Notes under the pieces: model-generated
Told to the model about the DNA's origin: nothing
What the model saw: only the letters and a program-made list of their open reading frames with translations
Database searches by the model: none
Origin: Flavobacteriales bacterium
GTDB lineage: Bacteria > Bacteroidota > Bacteroidia > Flavobacteriales_F > PHOS-HE28
Direction of reading: 5' to 3'
NCBI GenBank assembly: GCA_016699575.1
Contig: CP064979.1
Span: 1,612,001 to 1,676,000, forward strand
DNA: 64,000 nucleotides
Position numbers and translations under genes: made by a program
Part shown: piece after piece, positions 43,084 to 52,800 of the stretch
Numbering within the stretch: position 1 is the stretch's first letter
Layout: every line of letters starts with the position of its first letter

Positions 43084-44064
43084 ATGTCGCCCTTGGGCAT
43101 CACGCTATTGGTGCTCACGGGGCTCGGTGTGTTCCTCTATGCCATCGATCTGCTTTCGCAGGCCCTGCGCGGCATTGCGTCGGACCGCATGGAGCGTTGG
43201 CTCAAGCGGTACACCGCCCACGTACTGAGCGCCACAGCGGTCGGGGTCGTGGCCACCACCTTGTTGGACTCCTCTTCAGTGGTCATCATCCTGGTGATCG
43301 TTCTGGTGAACACCGGAAAGCTGGCGCTCCGCAGTGCCTTGGCCGTGGTGCTCGGCGCCAACATCGGCACCACCTTCGGCAGCCAGATCATCGCCTTCGA
43401 TATTGGTGCGTGGAGCGCGGTGCCCTTGTTGCTGGGGATCGGGCTTGCGCACTTGGGCCGAACGCCGACCGCCAAAGGGATAGGGAACGTGCTTACCGGG
43501 TTCGGCCTGCTTTTCACCGGGCTTTTCATCATGGGCACCGCTGTTGAACCCCTGCGGGAGAGCACGTTGCTGATAGGGTTGCTCCACGGGTTGGAGGATC
43601 CACTGAAAGGCTCGCTCACGGGCGGGTTGATCACGCTGGTTCTCCAATCCTCCTCTGCGACGGTAGCCATGGCCATTGCTCTTGCGGGCAAAGGCCTGTT
43701 GTCCCTTCCTGCCGGCATCGCCGTTATGCTTGGTGCCGAACTGGGCACCTGTTCTGACACCCTCCTCGCAGCGGCCCGATGCGGAAGAAGAGCACGGAAA
43801 GTCGGGCTATTCCATCTGCTGTTCAACCTGCTGACGATCATCCTGGGGCTATTGTTGATCCATCCGTTCACCGACTTCGTCGTATGGTTTTCGGGCGCAG
43901 CTGATGATGCACGGCGCATCGCCAATGCCCACATGATGTTCAACGTGGTGGGCGTATTGCTGTGCCTTCCGTTCCTTCGGCGGACAGAACGGCTTTTGGA
44001 CCACTGGCTTCCCGAAAAGGCACACGCGCATGCCCGCTCCGTTGCCCGGGGTATGGCTGCTTGA
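43084..44064 (+). CDS. Na/Pi-cotransporter family protein
   Basis: This 326-residue integral membrane protein has about eight to nine helices and the two inverted PF02690-type repeats of sodium-phosphate symporters. The second repeat carries the usual LQSSSATVAMAIALA motif. The first reads LLDSSSVVIILVIV, with Asp where QSSS is usual. There is no C-terminal PhoU domain, which many bacterial members have. It may import or export inorganic phosphate with sodium, but the altered first motif means the substrate should be tested. It begins 34 bases after the third paralogue on the same strand. Confidence 0.85.
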   Translation: MSPLGITLLVLTGLGVFLYAIDLLSQALRGIASDRMERWLKRYTAHVLSATAVGVVATTLLDSSSVVIILVIVLVNTGKLALRSALAVVLGANIGTTFGSQIIAFDIGAWSAVPLLLGIGLAHLGRTPTAKGIGNVLTGFGLLFTGLFIMGTAVEPLRESTLLIGLLHGLEDPLKGSLTGGLITLVLQSSSATVAMAIALAGKGLLSLPAGIAVMLGAELGTCSDTLLAAARCGRRARKVGLFHLLFNLLTIILGLLLIHPFTDFVVWFSGAADDARRIANAHMMFNVVGVLLCLPFLRRTERLLDHWLPEKAHAHARSVARGMAA

Positions 44065-44231
44065 ACGGTTTTCTTGTCGCTCCCAGCGGGTTGTGCCGGC
44101 GTTGCTCCGAAAAAGCCTATCCGGTGCGGACCCCTAACGATCAGCGCACATCGGAATATCCCAAGCATCAGGTTGTCCGTACTTGCAGGATCCAAGCGGT
44201 GGTTTCCTTGGTCGCATCCAATAACCCCAAC

Positions 44232-44846
44232 ATGGGTACTTCACTGTTCGGTGCTCTGGGAAGCATCGCATTGGCAGTCGTCGCCGCGTCGTTCCTCCCT
44301 GTCAACGCGGACACCTCCGTTCCATACGCATGCAAAGCCCCGCGCCCGCCAAAAAGGCCAGTGCCTTCTCCGGGCCTGAACGCCGACTTCGTGGTGACCG
44401 CAACACCGAACTTCACCTGGGACATCAACGGGGCGATCAATGCGCCCCTGACGCTCACCCGTGGAGTGTCTTACACGTTCGACCTCACCACAGTGACCGA
44501 CGAACATCCGTTCCTGATCAACAACCAACCCAACAATGCCTTCGGCACGGTATTCCCGCCCGCCGCATACGGGAATACGATCACGATCACACCTACCGGA
44601 TCCATGCCAGCCACGATCCACTATCACTGCGCCGTGCACAGCGGCATGGAAGGGCCCATCAACCTTGTCCTCTGCCCCGGTGATGTCACCGGTGATGCAA
44701 TGATCAACGTATCGGATTTCCTCGCCCTGAATTCGGCCTTCGGCAACACGTGTTCAGGTTGCTGGACCGACATCGATGGCAATGGGACCGTGGCCGTCGG
44801 CGATTTCCTCGCGCTCAACTCCGCCTTCGGGAACAACTGCAACTGA
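44232..44846 (+). CDS. Secreted blue-copper-like protein with two C-terminal dockerin-like repeats
   Basis: This 204-residue protein has a signal peptide (residues 1-28). A cupredoxin-like domain (about 45-145) carries a possible type 1 copper site: His in DEHPFLIN, then Cys, His and Met in HYHCAVHSGMEG (C-x2-H-x2-M). The tail has two dockerin-like repeats, GDVTGDAMINVSDFLALNSA and DIDGNGTVAVGDFLALNSA, in place of a T9SS domain. The same DFLxLNSxF ending closes the protein at 32225. It may carry electrons or bind copper at the surface. The start is ATG 44232; longer in-frame versions lack a signal peptide. Confidence 0.72.
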   Translation: MGTSLFGALGSIALAVVAASFLPVNADTSVPYACKAPRPPKRPVPSPGLNADFVVTATPNFTWDINGAINAPLTLTRGVSYTFDLTTVTDEHPFLINNQPNNAFGTVFPPAAYGNTITITPTGSMPATIHYHCAVHSGMEGPINLVLCPGDVTGDAMINVSDFLALNSAFGNTCSGCWTDIDGNGTVAVGDFLALNSAFGNNCN

Positions 44847-46736
44847 TCACGGCAACTGCGCCGTGCGAACGGCCGTGGGCACGGTGCCGCCGACATTCAC
44901 CAGGATCCCGTCGCGGTCGTTCGATGTGCCGGTGTACTTGATTGAGCCGTCCATGTTCACATCCGATCGGGAGTACTGCCCGTTCACCACTGCGGTGGGG
45001 ACGGTACCTCCAACGGCAACAAGGATCGGATCACGATCATTGCCTGCACCTGTGTAGGCGATGATGCCATTGCCGGTGACATCGCCGGCCCAGAGCACCT
45101 GCTTCGTCCCAACGGTCTTTCGGGCGTTGGTGCCGAACGTTGCCGTTCCGCTCACGGTCAAGTCCACGACCGTCGTGGTGGGGCCCAGTGTGATCGTCCC
45201 GGCCGTCATGACGCCCAGGTGGTTCCGGTGCCGCACTGCCACATAGTAGCTGCCCGCGGGAGCTGTCACCTGCAACGGCGAAGTGCCGTCAGGTCCCACA
45301 ACATCGCCATCGCGCTGCACCAGGGCGCTCTTGGTGGCCACCACGGTCTGTGCGTTGGACATGGAACGCAGTTCAACAACGACCCAATCGACGACGGCAT
45401 CGTTGCCGGTCGAGGACAGCACTGCGGAGGAGGTGGCTTCACCCCCACCACCGACATGCACGTACCCGAGCGCTGAATACGGTTCGGACAACGGGACAAG
45501 GCCAGCGCTCCTCAAACCATCGCCCATAAGGCCCGACACGCTGTTGAACGGTCCCTCCAAAAGCACCTTGACAGAAAGCGCAACCGTTCCATCACCACCG
45601 TTCAGCCGCACCAATCGACCACGCGTCGCCCCATCGAATTGCGTGAACCCACCACCCACGAGCACGTCGCCATCGGGCAGAGTGGCCAGCGCGCGCACCA
45701 CATCGTTCGCTCCAGCACCGATATCGAAACCGAGGTCCAGCGCGCCATTGGCCAGCAGGCGTGCCATGCGGTTGCGCGCAGTTCCGTTGAAGAGATTGAA
45801 CAGACCGCCGATCAGGATCTTGCCGTCGGTCTGCAACGCCATTGCATGCACGATGGAGTTCGCACCACTGCCCGTCGTGAAACCCGTATCGACGGTGCCG
45901 TCCGTGTTCAACCGAACGATCCTGGTGCTCATGGTGCCGTTGAACATGGTGAACGATCCCGCCAGGAGGATCTTGCCATCGGGTTGAAGAACGATCGACC
46001 GGACGATGGAACTCGCACCGCTACCGACCTGGAAAGCGGCATCCGTTGCACCAGCACTGCTCACCCTGTTGCAGAATCCTGCCGACGCGCCGTGGTACGC
46101 CGTGAAGTGTCCACCCACCATCACCTTTCCGTCCGTCTGTTGCTTGTTCGCCAGCACGATGCTGTTGGGTCCGGGATCCACGTCGAAGGATGCATCAATG
46201 GCCCCTCCGCTGGTAAGCCTGGCCAGATTGGAGGTGAAACCCCCAACGATGGCCACGCCGGTTCCTCCGATGAGAATTTTCCCGTCGGACTGCAGGGCAA
46301 CGGTGTTGATACCACCCTGCACCCCGGGTGTGCTGAACGTGGCATCGATGGCCCCGTTCGCGGCCAACCTCACCAATCCGGGTTTGGCCGATCCGTTGTA
46401 CGAACCGAACGTTCCGCCTACCACGATCTTCCCGTCAGGTTGGACGACCATCGCGTTCACGGCATTGTCGAACCCGGTGCCGGAAGCGAAGGTGTTGTCC
46501 AAGGTACCGTCGCTGTTCAAGCGTGCGATGCCTCCGATGGGTGTTCCGTCGAACTCCGTGAAGTAGCCTGCGACCAGGACCTTGCCGGAACTCAGCGGTA
46601 CAATGGCCGTTACTTGGTCATCGGCCCCCGTGCCGGTGGCGAACGCAGGGTCAATGCTTCCGCTCTGTGCGCTTGCACCAACGTACAGGAGCATGGAAGA
46701 AGACAACGTGGCGAGGAGGAGGGTAAGGCGGTACAT
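44847..46736 (-). CDS. Secreted delta-60-repeat beta-propeller-like protein
   Basis: This 629-residue protein has a signal peptide (ending GASAQ) followed by about seven delta-60 repeats of roughly 50 residues, with recurring QPDGKILLAGSF and NTDGTVD motifs (residues 25-415). A beta-rich region follows (VHVGGGGEATS, VVDWVVVELRS, YYVAVRHRNHLGVMT). Two terminal copies of a motif ending NDRDxILVxVGGTVPTAV with preceding Asp-rich loops (AGDVTGNGIIAY, SDVNMDGSIKY) look like calcium-binding, dockerin-related units. No classic T9SS domain is seen. It abuts the convergent copper-protein gene directly. The function is unknown. Confidence 0.78.
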   Translation of the reverse strand: MYRLTLLLATLSSSMLLYVGASAQSGSIDPAFATGTGADDQVTAIVPLSSGKVLVAGYFTEFDGTPIGGIARLNSDGTLDNTFASGTGFDNAVNAMVVQPDGKIVVGGTFGSYNGSAKPGLVRLAANGAIDATFSTPGVQGGINTVALQSDGKILIGGTGVAIVGGFTSNLARLTSGGAIDASFDVDPGPNSIVLANKQQTDGKVMVGGHFTAYHGASAGFCNRVSSAGATDAAFQVGSGASSIVRSIVLQPDGKILLAGSFTMFNGTMSTRIVRLNTDGTVDTGFTTGSGANSIVHAMALQTDGKILIGGLFNLFNGTARNRMARLLANGALDLGFDIGAGANDVVRALATLPDGDVLVGGGFTQFDGATRGRLVRLNGGDGTVALSVKVLLEGPFNSVSGLMGDGLRSAGLVPLSEPYSALGYVHVGGGGEATSSAVLSSTGNDAVVDWVVVELRSMSNAQTVVATKSALVQRDGDVVGPDGTSPLQVTAPAGSYYVAVRHRNHLGVMTAGTITLGPTTTVVDLTVSGTATFGTNARKTVGTKQVLWAGDVTGNGIIAYTGAGNDRDPILVAVGGTVPTAVVNGQYSRSDVNMDGSIKYTGTSNDRDGILVNVGGTVPTAVRTAQLP

Positions 46737-46835
46737 GCTGTTCGATGGGCTGCGAAAGTCATAGGGGCAGGATACAACCATATGTGCGCGCCGTTGTGCG
46801 CATCCACCTGCGGTGTTAAGCCAGTGTGGCCAACA

Positions 46836-46867
46836 ATAGCAAAGGGCCCCGCCTTGCGACGGAGCCC
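46836..46867 (-). terminator. Terminator downstream of the giant nucleotidase gene
   Basis: On the minus strand GGGC-T-CCG pairs with CGG-G-GCCC (46844-46867, one internal mismatch) around an 8-base loop, then TTTGCTATTG follows. It lies 22 bases after the stop codon of the gene ending at 46890. Confidence 0.6.
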
Positions 46868-46889
46868 CCAGCATGTGTGTTGTGGTCGA

Positions 46890-49800
46890 TCAGTGCACGA
46901 TCAAACGCTCGACCATTGATCGGTCGCCTGCCGTCACGTTCACCAGATACATCCCCTTGGCCAGTGAGCCCTCCAGCTCCAGAACCGTGCTCACCTGCTC
47001 TGCTCCGTCCGTGGCCAGGCTCCTGCTCAGCACCGTCTTGCCGTACACGTCCAGCATCGTGATCTGCACTTGCATCTCCTCTGTGCTCAGGCCGCTGAGC
47101 ACCAGCGTCACGTTCTCTCCGAGCGTCGGGTTCGGGTAGAGCTGCATTGTTCCTGTCTCCTCCATCAGCATCTGCAGGCTTCCTACACCACCGGGCAGCA
47201 ACGCCGTGCACACTTTGCCGAAGGTCGTGTAGGTACCACCCACCAGTGCGCGTACGCTCACGTTCAGCTCAACGCCCAAGGGGATCGGCTGCGTCGCCCA
47301 GTTCAGCTGACAAGTCGTGGTCGGCTTCTGGATCCGGCGGCTATATGAACCGTGCGGATCGAAGAACCAGAACTGGTACGCCGTCGCTCCCGCCACTCCG
47401 CGTGCATAGATGAAGCTGCTACGGGTAAGGTTCGTACGGTCGCACCAGTTGTCCTTGATGAACGTCGGGCCCAAGGGCACGCAGAAGTCCGCATCGCCCG
47501 GGATCACGCTGCTGCTCACTGATCCGAACTGGCCATCGGCATCGATGATCCGCCGGCCCTGGTCGTCCGTCAGGACATAACCGCTGGAAGCCAGTCCGTC
47601 ACCGAAGCTGTCGAAGAGCTCGAAGCTGTAGCAGCCCGTCTCCACGCAGATCGGCTCGATCACTTGGCCCGGTGTTTCATCCGTGTACGGACCACCGCTG
47701 GCCACCACGTTGTTCGTCCCGTTCTCCTTCACCGACCATGTCGTCTGGCTGCCTAGCGCGTCCAGTTCGATCGTCAGGATCAGCTCCTCCGTGCAGGGCA
47801 ACGTCCCCTGGCACACGCAGCTCGCGGTCAACACATCGCCCGTCGAGTTCGGGTTGCCGTCGTCGCAGCTATCGCCCACTTTACCGAAAAGCGTCGGGCA
47901 ATCATCCGTATTGTCGCTCACGTAGCCAGCGGGCGCGCTGCCCGGGCAGTTGGTGGTGAAGTCGTTCGGGTCGCCGAAGCCATCATTGTCGCTGTCCGCG
48001 TAGTAGAGCGGCGGCAGGATGCAATCCGTGCGGTCGTTCACCTCCTGGATGCGCTCATCCAGCGCGGCGGAAGTCTCGGCCAAAGCATAGGGTGCAGCGG
48101 TGTGGAAGCTCTTCATGTATTCGGCGAAGGCGTCTTGTTCGCTGCCTGGGATCGCGAACGAAGCCTGCATCGGACCAACATCAGGCAAGGTGTTCAGGTC
48201 CACGCGGCCAGTGCCGAGCGTGTTGAAGGGATATCCATCACCACCACCGGCGAGGAAGTTCAGCGTCACCACGCGGAAGGTGCGCGCGGGATCGCCATGC
48301 ACCGCGCCATTCATCACCAGCGTATCGACGGTGACGCCTGCGCTGTCGGTGATCACCGCGTTGAGGATGCGGGCGCTCGCGGGGAGCGTCTCATCGTAGC
48401 TGAAACGCACACCGCTCACCTGCGGGAAGCGCCCCTGCGTCTGCCCGGGTCCGCTTGCAGCGACACCATGCTCGAGGATCGTGCGCAGGTCGGCGGCGGT
48501 GAGCGTGAGGGTGCTCAGCAGGTTGTTGAATCGGAGCGAGTTCTCGATGTCGAGCTGGCTGATGTCGCCCTGCTGCTTGCCGGCGAGCGGATTGGCCGCC
48601 GGTGGTTCCAGCACTACGCTGCCACCCACGGCGTTCACGAAGCCGATGGCGCTGCGGATGCCGCCGCCGTTCTTGATGCTGATGGTGACCGTAGGATCAT
48701 AGCGGCGGGCCATCCACTTGTTGGCGTCGGCGCTCACGTTGCCCAGGTTGGTCTCCTCGGTGCGCACGAAGTTGCGGCGGCCTTCCAGGAACACATCCGT
48801 GCGGCCGAAGAGATTGCCGTCCTTGGCGATGATCACCGCTTCGATCGCGCCGCAGAGGTTGGCCACCTCCTGGCCGCGGCTACCGGGCGTGAAGGCGTCA
48901 TTGTAATCGCCCCAAACCTCCACCACGCCGAGGCTGTCGGCCGGGTAGGCGCCGCTCACGTTCGGATCGATGCTGGACGGCACGATGTCGCCGTTCGCAT
49001 CGAAGTCCACTACCAGACGGCCCACATACTTGTACTCGCTCGTGGTGTTCACGATCGCCAGGGGCTTTCCATCGAGGCTGGTGGTGAGGTACGGGTAGGT
49101 CTCGGCGGCCACGTCGCCGTTGCGCAGGCGGTCGGTGGCGTCGGCCATCAGCGTGTGCGAACCACCTGCGATGATCACGTCCACGCCGTTCAGCAGTGGA
49201 GCCAGGGCCTTCTCTAAGGTGAGTTGCTGCAGATGGCTCAGCACGATGATCTTGTTGATGCCCTCCAGGTTGCGCAGGTCGTCGATCACCGGCTGTAGGA
49301 TGGCGGCGAGCGCTGGCATGTCGTCCGCATCGGGACCGGTCACCGTGGTGGCGCCGGGCGAGGAGATGCTCGCGAGGATCTGCGTGGTGGCACCCACGAT
49401 GCCGATCTTCTCCCCGTTCACGGTGATGATCGTGCTCGGCGCGAGCTTCTTCGTGGCAGCGATGGCGGCGGCGCCCATCGCGGGGTTGTTCCGGAAGAAG
49501 GTCCACTCCTCACGGGTGTTCGTGAAGATGTTGCTCAGGTTGGCATCGGCGCTGAAGTCCAGGTTGCTGCTGAGGTAGGGGAACTGCGCGCCGAACCAAC
49601 GAATGTTGGCGCCGCTGTTCTGTCCGGCGATGATGTTGCGCAGCTCGCTCGTGCCCAGATCGAACTCGTGGTTGCCAAGCGCCGCGGCCTGTATGCCGAT
49701 CAGGTTCATGATGGTGAAATCCACCCGGCCGATGCCTGCGCGCAAATCGTTGTTCGCGAAAGGTCCTCCGTAGTAGTTCTCGTAAGCGGTCTTCAGCGGT

Positions 49801-52800
49801 GCCACCAGGGTAGGATCCTCACCGGCGCTCATGAAGGGACCGGGCAGGAAGTTGTCGCCGCTGCTCAGCGTGAGTGAGTTGGCATAGGTATGCTCCAGGC
49901 TGTCCACGATGGCCGCGAAACGTGGAGCGTCCTGCGTGGCGGGCACGGCGCCCTCGAAGTCGGAGGCGTGCAGGATCTGCAGAGTGAAGTTCGTCGGAGG
50001 CACGATCTCGTCCGCCGTGAAGCTCACGTTGTCGAAGCGCCAGGTGCCGCCCGTGGCGATGCTCGTCACGTTGTTCGCCTGACGGAACTCGCCCGTGGCC
50101 GCGTGGTGGGCCGCCAGGATGCGGATGCCGAAGTTCGGGTTGTTGTTCGCCCCGGTGATCGCCGTGAAGTCGATGACCCGGCGCCCCCAGGAATCGGAGA
50201 CGTTCGTTCCAATGGGATCGGAAGCATCGACGCGACCAGCGTCAATGCCTCCCCGGTCGGCGCAGGAGCTGTTGTCATAGTTGCTTCCATCCAGGTCGAG
50301 GTTCGTCCAGTTACTGCCGTCCAGCGTGTACTGGATGCGGGCCGTGCGCGTCGAGGAGTTCGAGTGGCGGTGATCATAGGAGAACACGATGTTCTCGTGG
50401 CCCAGCGTCGAGGTGCGGAACTCCACGCCGGAGGATTCGTTCGTCGCGCCCGGAGCGGCGGTGCCGATCTGCCAGGCCGTGGTGCCCGTGGCCTGTACAC
50501 AACCCGTAGTGCTGCCGGCGGCCGTGGTGGCACCGGTCATGCTGCCCACAAGCGCGGAGGAACCGCTGCCGACGTTCGGTGTCGGGTTGCTCGCAGCACC
50601 CTGCAACGGCTCGTAGGTCCACACCGCAAGCACACCGGGTACTGGAGGGGCCGTTGTCTGGCCATCCACGCTCACTGCCTGGCCGGTGGCGCCGGTGCTG
50701 GCGATGGTGATGTTGCCGGAGTAGATGCCTGCCGCAACACCGTCGAGACGGACTTCGACGGTGGCGCTTACGGCCGGACCGGTCAGGTTCAGGCTGCCGC
50801 CGTAGCTGCCAACACCCTGCTCACGCAGTTCGAAACCCGCCGGGGCGGTGATCACGAGGTCCGCGGTGAGGTCGCTGGCCGTGATGGTGAAGGTCTGCGC
50901 ATCGCTGGGCGTGCCCTCGAGGGTGCTGAACCCGGTGAGCATTGCGGGAACGGGCGCGTCGATGGTCGCCGTGCTCACGCTCACCGCGATGCCTTGGAAG
51001 CTCACGTTATCGAAACGCCAGGTGCCTGCGGTGGCAACCGTGGCCACGTTGTTCGCCTGGCGGAACTGGCCCGTGGCGGCGTGATGTGCGGCGAGGATGC
51101 GCACACCGAAGTCGGGGTTGTTGTTCGCACCGGCGATCGCCGAGAAGTCGATCGTGCGACGGCCCCATGAATCGGAAACGTTCGTGCCGATGGGATCGGA
51201 AGCGTCGATGCGGCCGTTGTCCAGACCGCCGCGGTTGGCGCAGGCGCTGTTGTCGTAGTTCGTGCCATCCAGCGTGAGGTTCACCCATGAAGTGCCATCC
51301 AGCGTGTACTGGATGCGCGCCGTGCGCGTGGCAGTGTTCGACAGGCGATGATCGTAGGAGAACGTGATGTTCTCGTAGCCCACGGTGGACGTGCGATACT
51401 CAACGCCCGAGGACTCATTCGTTGCTCCAGGACTAGCGGTACCGATGGCCCAGGCGGTGGTGCCGCTGGCCTGTGCGCAACCCGTGGTGCTGCCCGTTGC
51501 CGTGCCCGGACCCGTCATGCTGCCTACAACGGCCGAAGCACCCGTACCGATGTTCGGCGTCGGGTTCGCGCTGGTGCCTTGAAGCGGCTCATAGGTCCAG
51601 ACCGCGATGTCCTCCGGTACAGGCGGCGGATTCACGCGGAAGATGGAGACCGTTCCGCTGACCTCGTTGCCGGTGATCAGCAGGGGCGTGCCATCAGGGC
51701 TGTTGGCTGCGCTCACATAGGTGATGCACTCCACACCAAGGTCCAGTGCCGTACCGGCGGCCGCATCGCCATTGAAATCACGATTGTTCAGGTATTGGAT
51801 GAAGACAGGTGCGCTCGGTACTGTGACGTCGTACACCATGATACCACCGATGCGCTCCAAGCCGATGAAAGCATAGAACACGCCGTCGATCTCGGCCAAT
51901 GTCACGGCTTCCGGCTCGGGGCCCTTGTCGTCGCTGCGGCTATCGAAGCTGTTGTTCGCGCTGTTGTTGCTGTTGAAGTTCGTCGGGTATGCTGCGGATG
52001 TGATCTGCTCGAACTGGTCGCCGCTGTCCCATACCAACGCACCGTTCGCATCACGGATGCTGAAGGAGCGCGCACCGAACGCATGGATCTCGTCGAAGTC
52101 GCCATCGTTGTCGGTATCGCCACTGTAGATGGTCGCGTTCAGGCGACCGAGGTTGGCGTTCTGCTTCAGCGTGGCCGCGTTCGGGAAGACGGTGGGATCC
52201 AACACGTATGCGGCATTGCCCACGCGTCGCGGCTCGACGAAGGTCCCCCATTCGCGGGCATCGCCTTCATTCGCATACACCACGTAGGTCTGGCCGCCTA
52301 CGGTGTAGCAGTCGATCGCATCGGGCATATAGAGGCCCTTCACTGGCCAGGTGGCGATGTTGATGCCCGCCGGGTTATCGCTGGCATCCATGCCGAAGCC
52401 CGCCATGCTGTGATCCTTCATGCCGAGCGAGGTGATCTGCTCGATCGTGCTCGTGGCGAGGTCGATGCGCACCACGGCGTTGTTCTCCTGGCAGACCACG
52501 AAGGCCTTCTGCGAGTCATCGCTCACCGTGATGCTCTCCGGCTCCATGTCCTGCGCCACGGTGGCGCCCGGACCGAAGATCCGCACACCGGGAAGCATCG
52601 AAGGGGTGTATGCACCGAAGCCGACCGTGATCACGTTCGCGCCCGTGATGGATGCGAGGCCGCCGCTGATGTCGATGATGCTCACCGAACCCTCAGGGTC
52701 CACGGTGTAGTCGTCGCTCGGCTCGCCTTCGTTGGCCACCAGCACCTTCGTGCCATCCGGCGTTACGGTCACCATGTCGGGCAGCGCGCCCACGGTCACC

